A stretch of DNA of 52,196 bases from Melioribacter roseus (GTDB lineage Bacteria; Bacteroidota; Ignavibacteria; Ignavibacteriales; Melioribacteraceae). Location: positions 1-52,196 of the forward strand of contig DYHH01000027.1 in NCBI GenBank assembly GCA_020724265.1, read 5' to 3'. The stretch's first letter is position 1; every line of letters begins with the position of its first letter. Shown here one piece after another: positions 8,837-17,646 of this stretch. The notes under the pieces were generated by a model. It had not been told where the DNA came from and did not search any database. It saw only the letters and a program-made list of their open reading frames with translations. A program made the translations under genes and the position numbers.

Positions 8837-9541
8837 TTAACTCTTCAACAAAATTGATTTAAGTTCTTGAAATGATTTTACTTCATAAGTGGGTTTTATT
8901 TCGGAATGATTTTCTTTATTAATAATGTTAAACCAGCAAGTATTCACGCCGTGTATTTGACCGAGCTTAATATCCGTGTCAATATTATCACCAACAATCA
9001 AGGTCGTGTCATTATCAAAACCAATTTTTGCTTTTGCATAATCGAAATATTCTTTACGCGGTTTTGCAAATCCAACTTCTTCTGAAATAATAATCTGATC
9101 AAAATATTTTGCCGTACCGGATAGTTTTAATCTTGAAAGCTGGTTTCTTCTTATACCGTTTGTAATTACCGAAGGTTTGAAATCATTATCAACGAGAAAT
9201 TCTAAGAATTCAACTGCGCCGTCTAATAGAATTGTTGACTCGCTTAAGTAATCAATAAATCTTTCGCTTAAGATTTTTGGATCTACTTTTATACCCGGAA
9301 AGTTTACATCTGATAATTCTTTGAATCTGCCGACTTTTACATCGTCAATTTTTAATTCATCTTTTTGAAATGCAGTCCAATATTTTCTATTTATCAAGCT
9401 ATAGCTTTTATAAATCTCCTCATTGAACTTTCCAAAAAACTCAACACATAAGCTTTGCAGCGAGTTATATTCGGTTTGGGAATAATCAAAAAGTGTATCG
9501 TCTAAGTCTAGTAAAATCCATTTATATTTTTTATTAATCAT
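8837..9541 (-). CDS. YjjG-type HAD-superfamily hydrolase (noncanonical pyrimidine nucleotidase family)
   Basis: 234 aa from the ATG at 9541; a TTG 21 bp upstream would add seven residues with no family support. HAD motif I is LLDLDDTLFDY with the nucleophilic Asp and acid/base Asp, motif II is the TNG of SVITNGIRRNQ, motif III the Lys of GFAKPRKEYF, and motif IV VGDNIDTDI. The helical cap between motifs I and II fits the YjjG subfamily, whose known members dephosphorylate nucleoside monophosphates, including damaged ones. It sits between the ATP-grasp gene and the RNA helicase gene on one strand. The exact substrate is uncertain. Confidence 0.85.
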   Translation of the reverse strand: MINKKYKWILLDLDDTLFDYSQTEYNSLQSLCVEFFGKFNEEIYKSYSLINRKYWTAFQKDELKIDDVKVGRFKELSDVNFPGIKVDPKILSERFIDYLSESTILLDGAVEFLEFLVDNDFKPSVITNGIRRNQLSRLKLSGTAKYFDQIIISEEVGFAKPRKEYFDYAKAKIGFDNDTTLIVGDNIDTDIKLGQIHGVNTCWFNIINKENHSEIKPTYEVKSFQELKSILLKS

Positions 9542-9565
9542 AAACGTTAAGATAAGAAACAATGA

Positions 9566-11299
9566 TTAATTTTTTCTTTTCCTTCTGTTTGATTTATTTG
9601 ATCTATCAAATTTTTCGAAGTTACGCTTTCTGTCACGTTTTCCCTTAAAACCTTCTCTTTTACTTTCTCTTCTACCGTCTGATTTTTTCTTCTCGGCAAC
9701 TTCAACATTTATTTCTCTTCCTTTAATTACTTGGTTTTTAAATCCGGCAAGTAATTCTTTTTCATAGCTCCCGTCAGCTTCAAAGAAAGAAAAGTTTTTC
9801 ATTATTTCTATATCGCCGATATCAATTGATTTAACACCTGAAAAATCTTTTATCATGCCGATGATTGTTGTCGGAGTCAATCCGTCGCGCGTACCTAAAT
9901 TAAGAAAGAAACGAGTATAATTACTTGCTTTACGAATTGCATCTTTACCATCTCGTCTGCTTCTTTCATTTGGAGAACTAAGTTCGGGTAGATTTTTGTA
10001 ATAATCCAGAAACCTATTGAATTCAATAGAAACAAATCTTTGAATCAACTCAGTTCGGTCCATCCATTCCAATTTTTTATAAATAGCCGGAAGAAACCCC
10101 TCGACATTTGTGTGATCGACTTCAACTTTTTCTACCCTGTCAATTAAATTAAAGAGCTGCTTCTCACAAATTTCTTTACCGGATGGAATCGGCATAGTTT
10201 GAAATTTTTTATTCAACTTTTCTTCAATCAACCTGATTTTATTTTTCTCTTTTAAGTTGGCAATGATTATCGAAGTACCATATTTACCTGCTCTCCCGGT
10301 TCTTCCGCTCCTGTGTGTATATACTTCCAATTCATCCGGCAAATTATAATTAATGATATGAGAAAGATTTTCAACATCAAGTCCGCGAGCAGCAACGTCT
10401 GTAGCAACGAGTAAGGTTGTATGTCTAAATCTAAATTTATTCATAACTACTTCTCTTTGAATTTGCGAAAGATCGCCATGCAATGCTTCAGTATCATAGC
10501 CGTCCTGCAAAAGTTTTTCCGCAACTTCTTTAGTTTCCTGGCGAGTTCTGCAAAAGATAATTCCATAGATGTCGGGATAGTAATCAACAATTCTTTTCAA
10601 TGCTGAATAACGGTCTTTGGCTTGAACAAAATAACTGATATGCTGAACATTCTCCGCACCCGAATTCTTTTTACCGATAGTAATTTCAACGGGTTTGTTC
10701 ATATACTTATTAGCAATTTTCAATAATTGATCGGGCATTGTTGCAGAGAACATATATGTATTTCTTTGCTTTGGTGTCGCTTGAAGAATTGCTTCAAGAT
10801 CTTCTTTGAATCCCATGTTAAGCATTTCATCAGCTTCATCTAAAATTACAGCTTTAACATCGGTAAGATCTATTACATTTCTTCTAATCAAATCATATAA
10901 TCTTCCCGGGGTAGCAGAAACAATTTGTGCACCTCGTTTTAATTTATCGATTTGTCTTTCCATACTTGACCCACCGAATACCGCCGCTATATTTATCTTT
11001 TCGCTTTTTACCGAGTAGTCACTTAAATCATCTGCAATTTGTAAACACAACTCTCGAGTAGGACAAATAATTAAATACTGGACATTTCTTTTTCTTGTAT
11101 CTGTTTTATGAATGATCGGTAACCCGAATGCAGCAGTTTTACCGGTGCCTGTTTGTGCCAGTGCAATTATATCTTTTGGTTTATCTTCCAACATCAAGGG
11201 AATTACTTCCGCCTGTATCGGCATTGGATTAACAAAACCTAACTCTTCTACGGCACTGATAATTTTCGAATCAATACCAAGTTCTTTAAATGAAAACAT
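9566..11299 (-). CDS. deaD: DEAD-box ATP-dependent RNA helicase, DeaD/CsdA type
   Basis: 577 aa. All core motifs are present: Q-motif MPIQAEVIP, motif I AQTGTGKT, motif II DEAD, motif III SAT, and motif VI HRSGRTGRAG. A DbpA/CsdA-type RNA-binding domain follows (about 470-545, TRFFLNLGTRDGLTPTTIIGMI). A Lys/Arg-rich tail (about 545-577) should add nonspecific RNA affinity. Known relatives unwind structured RNA during ribosome assembly and mRNA decay in the cold. A 214-bp leader-sized gap with an inverted repeat lies upstream, as is common for cold-regulated helicase genes, though regulation here is inference. Confidence 0.95.
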   Translation of the reverse strand: MFSFKELGIDSKIISAVEELGFVNPMPIQAEVIPLMLEDKPKDIIALAQTGTGKTAAFGLPIIHKTDTRKRNVQYLIICPTRELCLQIADDLSDYSVKSEKINIAAVFGGSSMERQIDKLKRGAQIVSATPGRLYDLIRRNVIDLTDVKAVILDEADEMLNMGFKEDLEAILQATPKQRNTYMFSATMPDQLLKIANKYMNKPVEITIGKKNSGAENVQHISYFVQAKDRYSALKRIVDYYPDIYGIIFCRTRQETKEVAEKLLQDGYDTEALHGDLSQIQREVVMNKFRFRHTTLLVATDVAARGLDVENLSHIINYNLPDELEVYTHRSGRTGRAGKYGTSIIIANLKEKNKIRLIEEKLNKKFQTMPIPSGKEICEKQLFNLIDRVEKVEVDHTNVEGFLPAIYKKLEWMDRTELIQRFVSIEFNRFLDYYKNLPELSSPNERSRRDGKDAIRKASNYTRFFLNLGTRDGLTPTTIIGMIKDFSGVKSIDIGDIEIMKNFSFFEADGSYEKELLAGFKNQVIKGREINVEVAEKKKSDGRRESKREGFKGKRDRKRNFEKFDRSNKSNRRKRKN

Positions 11300-11435
11300 T
11301 TTCTTCCTTCTTAATAAATTTATAGAACTACATACTTATAAATTTTCGGGTGATTTTAATTTAGTAAGATTCAACAGGCTGGGATAAATCGGCGAAATCA
11401 GGCAAGTCTAACATTTACTAACGGCATAAGTTATA

Positions 11436-11473
11436 GTTAAAAAATCATCCGTTACATATTAGTATTTTTTAAC
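11436..11473. repeat. 10-bp perfect inverted repeat upstream of the helicase gene
   Basis: GTTAAAAAAT (11436-11445) and ATTTTTTAAC (11464-11473) are exact complements, 18 bp apart. It lies 40 bp past the DinB-like stop and about 135 bp before the helicase start, both minus strand. It may be a weak terminator or part of a structured helicase leader. Confidence 0.45.
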
Positions 11474-11513
11474 GGTGTAAAGATAAGTAAAATTAATCGA
11501 TAAACAGCATTAA

Positions 11514-12002
11514 TTATTTTGGATTGTACAACCTTTTCAAAAGTATAATTTGCCCTGTATGATAAATATTATGTGTCAGCACTCCCATGAGTAAATCGGC
11601 ATAAGTCCATTTAGTACTTTTCGGCACTCTCTCGTCCAACTTTTTTGAATTGAAGTTTTGGATAGCTTCTAAAAGTAAATTATGTTCTGTTAACAAAAGT
11701 TTTTTATCGGCGCTCCATTCTTTTTCCCCGGCTTTTAAATCAATCATTGGCCAATTAGAAGGATTTCTCGGGAACTTACCCGATTCACCTTCGATCAATT
11801 TATTTCTAACCGCATAATTCCAATATGCAATATGTAATGCTAACTCCCATATTGAATGACGTTTTTTATCAGGTTTCCAAAGTGCTTGTTTATAATTGAC
11901 TCCTTTTAGACTTCCAATTGTTGTTGGACCTCCATACCAAAGTCCTTTGCCGGGCGGCGGATTTAACGTTTGAAGAATGTATTCAATTCTCGAATCTTTC
12001 AT
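11514..12002 (-). CDS. DinB-superfamily protein
   Basis: 162 aa, with the four-helix DinB/YfiT-like pattern. The first His is in ELALHIAYWNYAVRNKL; the second pair is in GVLTHNIYHTGQIILLKR near the C-terminus. These make the usual three-His metal site of the family. Members include thiol-dependent metalloenzymes (bacillithiol or mycothiol S-transferases) and many of unknown role. The N-terminus is slightly unusual, with a Gly-rich stretch (PPPGKGLWYGGPTTIGSLKG) before the first helix. It is followed by the helicase gene and preceded by the esterase gene on the same strand. Function unknown beyond the fold. Confidence 0.8.
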   Translation of the reverse strand: MKDSRIEYILQTLNPPPGKGLWYGGPTTIGSLKGVNYKQALWKPDKKRHSIWELALHIAYWNYAVRNKLIEGESGKFPRNPSNWPMIDLKAGEKEWSADKKLLLTEHNLLLEAIQNFNSKKLDERVPKSTKWTYADLLMGVLTHNIYHTGQIILLKRLYNPK

Positions 12003-12032
12003 ATATTATTTCCCCAAATAAATTAGTGATTA

Positions 12033-12896
12033 TTAATAAGGTTTGTTTCCGAAACCAAGTTCTCTCAAGAAGTTATCAATTTCAGAATAGGCTTCTTCTT
12101 TTATTTTCTGGTCGGGATTAGGCCAACCCTTATCTGATTCTGTTGACGGAGTGAACATGTGCCCTACTCCATCGTAAACATAAAGTTGACAAACATTTCC
12201 TGCATCGACCATCCTTTGAGTGAATAATTCAACTCCGCTTAAAGGCGTTACTGTATCATCTCTACCATGAACAATTATTGTTGGAGATAAATTCGGTTTT
12301 ACATGATGCGCAGGTGATATATCGGTTGGTTCTGATTTGTCTAACAATAACTGCTTTACCCAGCTATCATTTGTTAACTCTAATGCCGGTGAAACCAATA
12401 AAACAGCATTTGGTTTAGAACTGATCTTATTTGTGTTGTTATTAAAAATAGCAGTAGAAACTGCGAGATGACCTCCCGCCGACCAACCGTAAACTGCAAC
12501 CTTTGAAGTATCAATTGAAAATTCATCAGCCAATGATCTCAACCAGCGTATTGCATCTTTTGCATCATCCATTGCTTCTATTGGAGTTATCATTTCTTTG
12601 TCGGACAATCTATATTGAACCGCAACAGCAACCATACCTTGTTGAACAAAATGCCTTCCTCTACTGAATGCCCACATGGGAGTTCCCTCGTTCCAACCGC
12701 CACCATGAAAAATTAAAACAGCAGATCGCAACTCTTCATCAACATTTTTAGGGGAGAAGACAAATGCGCTTAGTTTGGTTGTATCGATTGTTTTATAGAT
12801 GTACTCTACAGGAGTTAATATTGCATTTTCTTCTTGAGCAATGTTGCTTGCTAAGAAAAGTTGAATAAAAAACAGAAATATGAATATTTTTTTCAT
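12033..12896 (-). CDS. Exported alpha/beta-hydrolase, esterase/BD-FAE-like
   Basis: 287 aa with an N-terminal signal peptide (about 1-20, LFLASNIAQ). The oxyanion motif HGGGW (64-68), the nucleophile elbow GWSAGG with Ser139, the acid Asp213/214 in GRDDTVTP, and the catalytic His246 in GVGHMF make a complete triad. The arrangement fits the hormone-sensitive-lipase/BD-FAE type of carboxylesterase that removes acetyl or acyl groups from small esters or xylan side chains. Export suggests action in the periplasm. It is 16 bp downstream of the lipoprotein gene and probably in one transcript with it. The natural substrate is not shown. Confidence 0.87.
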   Translation of the reverse strand: MKKIFIFLFFIQLFLASNIAQEENAILTPVEYIYKTIDTTKLSAFVFSPKNVDEELRSAVLIFHGGGWNEGTPMWAFSRGRHFVQQGMVAVAVQYRLSDKEMITPIEAMDDAKDAIRWLRSLADEFSIDTSKVAVYGWSAGGHLAVSTAIFNNNTNKISSKPNAVLLVSPALELTNDSWVKQLLLDKSEPTDISPAHHVKPNLSPTIIVHGRDDTVTPLSGVELFTQRMVDAGNVCQLYVYDGVGHMFTPSTESDKGWPNPDQKIKEEAYSEIDNFLRELGFGNKPY

Positions 12897-12912
12897 TTAA
12901 TAACTTTCTCTT

Positions 12913-13686
12913 CTATTGTTCAAAGAAATAGTAATTAGCGATGCTTGCAGTAGAATCAAAACAATGATGCCAATCAAGTTTAGTTAAATCAACCGGAATA
13001 AAATTATGGTCGAGAATCTTTTGATTATCCTCTTCAAGTTTTATCACCATATCCGCGGGTACTTCTACCAGGAATGCACCGCAAGAATATTGGAAAAACT
13101 TATACCATAACGAATCAACCATAATATTGTCTCGAATAACCGATATGATCAATGAGTCTATCTTTCGATGAATTTTCGAAACTAATGTCGGTGATTCATT
13201 AAACGCTATAGCCCAAGATCTGTCATTCCTAAATACGATTGGATCAAGTTGATAATAATATCCGTTGCTTTCCGGTTCGGTGGGGAATTCATCAACAGGT
13301 ATATAATTATAGGGATACCGGTTACGCTGAAGTTTTACCGGGTCTTTCATTTTTAATGTGTCTTTAACATTAACTAATATTGTTCTGCAAACATAACCCT
13401 TTGTGTTGATCTCCAAGTAATACTCCTGCTCAAAAATATTCCCGATTTCAAACTTTCCCAATTGGTTTGTTTTAACAGTATCGGCAAAATCGGAGTTCGC
13501 AAAAATTTCCGTAATAATTATTTTAACATTTGTTATAGGCTCGCGAGAAGTTGAATCGATTATGGTTCCTATTATAAATCCCGATTTAGTTCTTTCCTTA
13601 TCGCCGACATAAGAAACAGGATTACTTTTGCATGAATAAAAAAATACTAATAAAAGAATACTGAGAATAACCGATAACTTTTTCAT
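12913..13686 (-). CDS. Lipoprotein with carboxypeptidase-regulatory-like (CarboxypepD_reg) domain
   Basis: 257 aa. The lipobox FYSC with Cys19 follows a hydrophobic signal, so the protein should be lipid-anchored after SPase II cleavage. Residues about 36-115 form a beta-sandwich of the carboxypeptidase-regulatory type (GFIIGTIIDSTSREPITNVKI, then LGKFEIGNIFEQEYYLEI and LQRNRYPYNYIP). The remaining C-terminal half has no recognised domain. It lies directly upstream of the exported esterase. The reg-like domain is a binding or structural module in many Bacteroidota envelope proteins; no enzymatic residues are visible. Specific role unknown. Confidence 0.75.
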   Translation of the reverse strand: MKKLSVILSILLLVFFYSCKSNPVSYVGDKERTKSGFIIGTIIDSTSREPITNVKIIITEIFANSDFADTVKTNQLGKFEIGNIFEQEYYLEINTKGYVCRTILVNVKDTLKMKDPVKLQRNRYPYNYIPVDEFPTEPESNGYYYQLDPIVFRNDRSWAIAFNESPTLVSKIHRKIDSLIISVIRDNIMVDSLWYKFFQYSCGAFLVEVPADMVIKLEEDNQKILDHNFIPVDLTKLDWHHCFDSTASIANYYFFEQ

Positions 13687-13929
13687 TTTATATCCTCTAC
13701 ATTTTCGATTTCATCTTCTTAACCGAAAGAAAACTCAATTATTCAAAAAAATGACATTGCGTCAAAGAGTCGATATAATAAATTATCCGGATTTTCGTAT
13801 GAGTTAGTTTGATTTTAAAAATTAGTAACGAAAAATTTCTTTTACAAATCTTTTACATTATTCAACAAGGTTTATTTCGCTTTTAAATTTGAATAAGGTA
13901 TCTTGTCCTATTAAAAAAATAATATAAAA

Positions 13930-14922
13930 ATGACGATAATTAATCCAATACAAAATGATCATAAAGAAACTGAAAGCAAAGCTGAAGTACTTTCTTCACT
14001 TGAAGAAAAAGTGAAAGTTTGGATGGAGTCACACGTTTCAAAAAGAAAACTCTGGTTTTCAAGTGATTTTCTTCCGGCAGATGAAAAGAATGATGATAAC
14101 CATGAGAATATTATTTTAAATCTTCGCGAACGTGTTAGAGGAATTACTGATTCAGCACGTGTAGCAATTGGTTTAAACTTGATAACGGAAGAAGGTCTTC
14201 CTCACTTCCATAGAATTATAGCAAAATATTTAGGAGACGATAGTTTTTGGTCTAAATGGAATAACATGTGGACCGCCGAAGAAGATCGGCATGGCGGTGT
14301 TTTAAGAGATTATGCACGAGACAGCAGACTGTTCAATTTTTCCAGACTTGAGCAGATGCAATATGTGTATCAAGAGCGTGGTTTTAATCCTGACTGGGAT
14401 AAAGATCCATATAAAGTATTTGTGTATACAACACTGCAGGAGAGGGCAACACAATTTTCACACAAAAATACCGGCAATTATATTGGAGAGGATGAACCAC
14501 TCATTAATGGAATTCTGAATAATATTGCAGCAGACGAAGCAAAACATTACACTTTTTACAGGAATGTTTTCAAATCAATTTTAGAGATTGATCCTAATCG
14601 TGCGTTACAATCCGCAGCAGCCATATTACCAGCGATCGATATGCCAGGTATTTCAATGCCAAACTTTAGAGAAATGGCTGATGTAATAAGACGTGCCGGT
14701 ATATATGGACCACGTGATTATAAAAAAATTGTAGAAGAGGCAATATCATTTTGGAAAATCGAAACTCTTGAAGGCTTGAACGAGATGGGAAGAAAAGCTC
14801 AAGATAAAATTTTGGAGATTCCGAAGCGATTACAAAAGGTTGCCGAGTATATAGAAAAACGAACCGAGAAAAAATCTTTCTCATTCGATTTGATTTATGA
14901 TCGTATAATTATAATGGAGTAA
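13930..14922 (+). CDS. Acyl-[acyl-carrier-protein] desaturase (soluble diiron, FA_desaturase_2)
   Basis: 330 aa. The diiron ligands of the stearoyl-ACP desaturase family are all visible: Glu88 in TEEGLP, Glu118 and His121 in EEDRHG, Glu171 in LQERATQ, and Glu203 with His206 in DEAKH. Spacing within each half agrees with plant and mycobacterial members. The enzyme puts a cis double bond into an acyl chain while it is bound to ACP, using O2 and reduced ferredoxin, so the host presumably meets oxygen at least at times. It stands alone on the plus strand. Its stop codon is 2 bp from the stop of the convergent deaminase gene. Double-bond position cannot be told. Confidence 0.93.
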   Translation: MTIINPIQNDHKETESKAEVLSSLEEKVKVWMESHVSKRKLWFSSDFLPADEKNDDNHENIILNLRERVRGITDSARVAIGLNLITEEGLPHFHRIIAKYLGDDSFWSKWNNMWTAEEDRHGGVLRDYARDSRLFNFSRLEQMQYVYQERGFNPDWDKDPYKVFVYTTLQERATQFSHKNTGNYIGEDEPLINGILNNIAADEAKHYTFYRNVFKSILEIDPNRALQSAAAILPAIDMPGISMPNFREMADVIRRAGIYGPRDYKKIVEEAISFWKIETLEGLNEMGRKAQDKILEIPKRLQKVAEYIEKRTEKKSFSFDLIYDRIIIME

Positions 14923-14924
14923 TT

Positions 14925-15476
14925 TTAATAAAGAATTCCTTCATTGTCTTTATATAATTGAAGTACTTCTCGAGATCTTTCATTTAATAAATTAGGAATA
15001 ACATTTATACCGCGAATTTTGAATTCATCAATCCAATTAGGATGAAGCGGCCCTTCGTCAAAACCAACAATTTCTTCAACATCGTCTTTTGTTGCACCAA
15101 AAACTAAAGTAGTAATTCCGGACCAAAGCACGGCACCGTTGCACATTACACATGGCTGTGCACTTGATATTAGTATATATTCTGTATCATCGAGTCTATA
15201 GTTTTGTAATTTTTCCTCTGCATTGATGATTGCCACAACTTCTGCATGAGCAACAGAACAATTATTTTCAATAACAACATTTAATCCAATAGAAACAAGC
15301 TCATTTGTACTTTTATTAAAAACTGCAGCGGCAAAAGGACCACCGGTTTTCATTTTGATGTTCTTGATGGCTAATTCCAATACAAAATTCAATTTATCTT
15401 CATCAGAGATTAATTTAATCCTTTTATCAATATCGTTTACCCATTTAGGAAGTATTATTGTTTTTGAAGTAATCAT
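14925..15476 (-). CDS. guaD: Cytidine/deoxycytidylate-family nucleoside deaminase, guanine-deaminase-like
   Basis: 183 aa from the ATG at 15476; another in-frame ATG at 15509 would add 11 residues. The zinc site is complete: His77-Ala-Glu79 in VAHAEV and PCVMC with Cys109 and Cys112. GGPFAAAVF just upstream and the short C-terminal helix ending LYKDNEGILY fit the guanine deaminase/tRNA-adenosine-deaminase fold, with the GuaD branch closest. GuaD turns guanine into xanthine plus ammonia. An extra N-terminal segment (about 35 aa, containing LPKWVNDIDKRI) is seen in some relatives. It converges with the acyl-ACP desaturase gene with almost no gap. The symbol is tentative. Confidence 0.82.
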   Translation of the reverse strand: MITSKTIILPKWVNDIDKRIKLISDEDKLNFVLELAIKNIKMKTGGPFAAAVFNKSTNELVSIGLNVVIENNCSVAHAEVVAIINAEEKLQNYRLDDTEYILISSAQPCVMCNGAVLWSGITTLVFGATKDDVEEIVGFDEGPLHPNWIDEFKIRGINVIPNLLNERSREVLQLYKDNEGILY

Positions 15477-15628
15477 TAGATACCTGTTATTATTGAAAGT
15501 GAAATACATTGTTATTACAAAGGTTCAAAAAAAAGAAACAAATATCTATTATGAATTCAATAGCTAATTCTTGATAGAGAATATAAATTTGTCAAATAAA
15601 TATCAACAAATTCAAACTTGGTAAGATA

Positions 15629-16411
15629 ATGTCAGAAAAAACAAATCAATCAATAGCTGATTCCTTAGAAACGAACACTCAAATGCTAAAATATATTCCT
15701 TATTTAATTCAGGATTTATGGGCTTTGGGATGTTCTCTTGATCAAATAATTTCTGTGGTTAGGTCACTAAACTTGCCCGCTCAAACCACAAGTGCACTCG
15801 ATCTTGGCTGCGGTAAAGGTGCCGTATCGGTAAATCTTGCTAAAGAATTTGGTTTTCATATGACAGGTATAGATGCAATGGAGCAATTTCTAGAATATGC
15901 AAATGAAAAAGCAATTGAATATAATGTTTCTCACTTATGTAACTTCCTAAAAGCAGATATAAATGATTTTATAAAATCTTCGAATAATTTTTCTATTATT
16001 ATTTTTGCCTCACTCGGTGGATTATTGGGAACGTATAAAGAAACAATTGGCAAACTTAGAACACAAGTAAAATCCGGAGGTTATATAATTATTGATGATG
16101 GTTATCTTAAAACTGAAGCTAAAATTACCAGAAAAGGCTATGAACATTATAAAACACACGATGAAGTAATCAAAGAACTGACAACATTTGGAGATGAGCT
16201 TATTACAGAAATAGATACAACCCAAAATATTTTTGCAATCAATAATGAGTACTCAATGTTAATTAAGAAACGAGGTGAAGAACTAATTAAAGAAAAACCC
16301 GAGATTACTGATTTGATCCGAACCTATGTAGAGAATCAATTTGAAGAATGTGAAGTAATAGAAAATTATATTGAGGGTGCATTGTGGCTTATTCGAAAGA
16401 ATAAAAATTGA
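15629..16411 (+). CDS. Class I SAM-dependent methyltransferase
   Basis: 260 aa. The SAM-binding motif I is ALDLGCGKGAVS (57-68), with the acidic motif II residue in MTGIDAMEQFLEYA. LKADINDF and FSIIIFASLGGLLG follow as motifs III/IV. The rest of the fold fits the methyltransferase-11/25 type, and no substrate-specific motif is recognised. It starts after an intergenic gap of about 150 bp and is followed by a hairpin terminator. It is transcribed alone between the divergent deaminase and the convergent cspA. Small-molecule methylation is likely, but the target is unknown. Confidence 0.85.
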   Translation: MSEKTNQSIADSLETNTQMLKYIPYLIQDLWALGCSLDQIISVVRSLNLPAQTTSALDLGCGKGAVSVNLAKEFGFHMTGIDAMEQFLEYANEKAIEYNVSHLCNFLKADINDFIKSSNNFSIIIFASLGGLLGTYKETIGKLRTQVKSGGYIIIDDGYLKTEAKITRKGYEHYKTHDEVIKELTTFGDELITEIDTTQNIFAINNEYSMLIKKRGEELIKEKPEITDLIRTYVENQFEECEVIENYIEGALWLIRKNKN

Positions 16412-16469
16412 ATTTGTCTCTTCATTAATCTGTAAATTATCTTAAACGAGATTGCTGTATTTAAAAACA

Positions 16470-16497
16470 AAAAAGTCCGCCAAATGACGGACTTTTT
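16470..16497. terminator. Bidirectional intrinsic terminator
   Basis: AAAAAGTCCG (16470-16479) pairs perfectly with CGGACTTTTT (16488-16497) around an 8-nt loop. A T-run ends the stem in both directions. It lies between the convergent methyltransferase and cspA genes and can serve both. Confidence 0.9.
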
Positions 16498-16515
16498 AAA
16501 AAGATAATGCCAAAC

Positions 16516-16725
16516 TTAAGCTTTAGTTACTTCTTGAGCTTGCAAACCTTTTTGGCCTTGTGCAACCGTAAATTCAACTTTTTGGCCTTCATCTAAAGAT
16601 TTATATCCATCACCTTGAATTGATTGAAAATGTACAAATACATCTTCACCATTTTCACGAGTAATGAATCCGTAACCTTTAGAATTGTTAAACCATTTTA
16701 CGGTTCCTTTTTCGCGCTCTGCCAT
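16516..16725 (-). CDS. cspA: Cold-shock domain protein CspA family
   Basis: 69 aa from the ATG at 16725. The upstream extension of the frame is not conserved in this family and its codons run through leader DNA. The single OB-fold domain has both nucleic-acid-binding motifs: RNP1 as KGYGFITRE and RNP2 as DVFVHFQSI. It also has [11 protein letters not shown] at the start and [20 protein letters not shown] at the end, as in CspA-type RNA chaperones. It binds single-stranded RNA or DNA and melts secondary structure in the cold. The gene lies downstream of tRNA-Asn but the tRNA has its own terminator; a TATAAT at 16760-16765 probably belongs to a cspA promoter. Confidence 0.96.
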   Translation of the reverse strand: MAEREKGTVKWFNNSKGYGFITRENGEDVFVHFQSIQGDGYKSLDEGQKVEFTVAQGQKGLQAQEVTKA

Positions 16726-16759
16726 TTTACATCCCGCTTTTTTGTTACAAAATAATTTA

Positions 16760-16765
16760 ATTATA
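16760..16765 (-). promoter_or_regulatory. Candidate -10 element of cspA
   Basis: A perfect minus-strand TATAAT lies about 35 bp ahead of the cspA ATG. The -35 partner is weak (TTGTAG at 15-bp spacing), so this is tentative. Confidence 0.35.
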
Positions 16766-16833
16766 CTTCGAACAGAGCGCCTACAACTAAAAATCATATT
16801 ACAAATTTTTACAACTGCATTGCTCAAGTTCTA

Positions 16834-16853
16834 CTAAAAAGGGTTTCCCCTTT
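16834..16853 (-). terminator. Intrinsic terminator of tRNA-Asn
   Basis: On the minus strand AAAGGG, loop GAAA, CCCTTT then more T residues directly follow the tRNA 3' end. The hairpin separates the tRNA from cspA. Confidence 0.75.
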
Positions 16854-16854
16854 G

Positions 16855-16926
<72 letters not shown>

Positions 16927-16973
16927 ATAAATTTTCATACTTTTAAGAACAATCTTTAAGTAATCGAGCAGTA

Positions 16974-17002
16974 AAAATATACTTAAATTCATTTTTTGTC
17001 AA
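16974..17002 (-). promoter_or_regulatory. Promoter of tRNA-Asn
   Basis: A consensus minus-strand TTGACA (16997-17002) sits 17 bp before TATTTT (16974-16979), giving a leader of about 40 nt before the tRNA. Confidence 0.55.
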
Positions 17003-17081
17003 GAATTACTGTTAATATTATTCTTTTCATATTATAAAAATCATTCTAAATATTGAGAAATTTTTCCTTAATTCTATTGTT

Positions 17082-17110
17082 TTGTATAAATCTTACTTTC
17101 TGAATATTTT
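17082..17110 (+). promoter_or_regulatory. Candidate promoter of the methylmalonyl-CoA decarboxylase operon
   Basis: TTGTAT (17082-17087) and TATTTT (17105-17110) are 17 bp apart, about 100 bp upstream of the first ATG. The match is moderate in AT-rich DNA. Confidence 0.35.
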
Positions 17111-17123
17111 GTTTAAGTCAAGG

Positions 17124-17170
17124 ATGTGCCGTTTTTTTTATTTATGAATTTTTTTTATAAATAGGCACAT
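17124..17170 (+). promoter_or_regulatory. Inverted repeat in the leader of the decarboxylase operon
   Basis: ATGTGCC (17124-17130) and GGCACAT (17164-17170) are exact complements, and the inner TATTTAT/ATAAATA can extend the pairing. It lies between the candidate promoter and the epimerase ATG. It could be an operator or an RNA hairpin; no riboswitch class is recognised. Confidence 0.4.
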
Positions 17171-17209
17171 TAATTGCAAGAAAAATTTATTCATTGTTTT
17201 GAGGTTACT

Positions 17210-17617
17210 ATGTTAATAACTCACATCGAACATATCGGGATTGCCGTAAAGGACTTAGACTCTGCGATTACTTATTATGAAAATGTGTTAGGATTAAAAT
17301 GCTACGCAATAGAAGAGGTTGCTGACCAGAAAGTAAAGACTGCTTTTTTTAAAGTCGGTGATACAAAAATTGAATTATTAGAATCCACTGATCCCGAAGG
17401 TCCTATTGGTAAATTTATTGAAAAGAAAGGTGAAGGCATTCATCATATCGCTTTTAATGTACCCGAATTAGAAGAGGCAATTAAAGAAGTTGATGAAAGC
17501 GGTATACAATTAATAGACAAAAAACCTCGAAAAGGTGCAGAAGGAATGAATATTGCTTTCTTACATCCAAAATCTACCTTTGGCGTTTTAACGGAATTCT
17601 GTGAAAAAGCAGATTAA
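17210..17617 (+). CDS. mce: Methylmalonyl-CoA epimerase
   Basis: 135 aa from the ATG at 17210, which has GAGGT just upstream; the longer frame uses a TTG. This is a vicinal-oxygen-chelate protein made of two beta-alpha-beta3 halves. Metal ligands are expected at His8 in HIEHIGIAV, His in [11 protein letters not shown], and Glu in [13 protein letters not shown] and [18 protein letters not shown] are family hallmarks. The enzyme interconverts (2R)- and (2S)-methylmalonyl-CoA. That step links methylmalonyl-CoA mutase, which makes the R form from succinyl-CoA, to the S-specific decarboxylase encoded next. It is the first gene of a five-gene operon, 29 bp before mmdA. Confidence 0.95.
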   Translation: MLITHIEHIGIAVKDLDSAITYYENVLGLKCYAIEEVADQKVKTAFFKVGDTKIELLESTDPEGPIGKFIEKKGEGIHHIAFNVPELEEAIKEVDESGIQLIDKKPRKGAEGMNIAFLHPKSTFGVLTEFCEKAD

Positions 17618-17646
17618 TAAATAAGAATATTTTTAACGGAGTTAAA

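Noticed and set aside
16726-16827. N-terminal extension of cspA to 103 aa
   Set aside because: Members of this family are about 65-70 aa and begin right before GTVKWFN. The extension reads through promoter and leader sequence.
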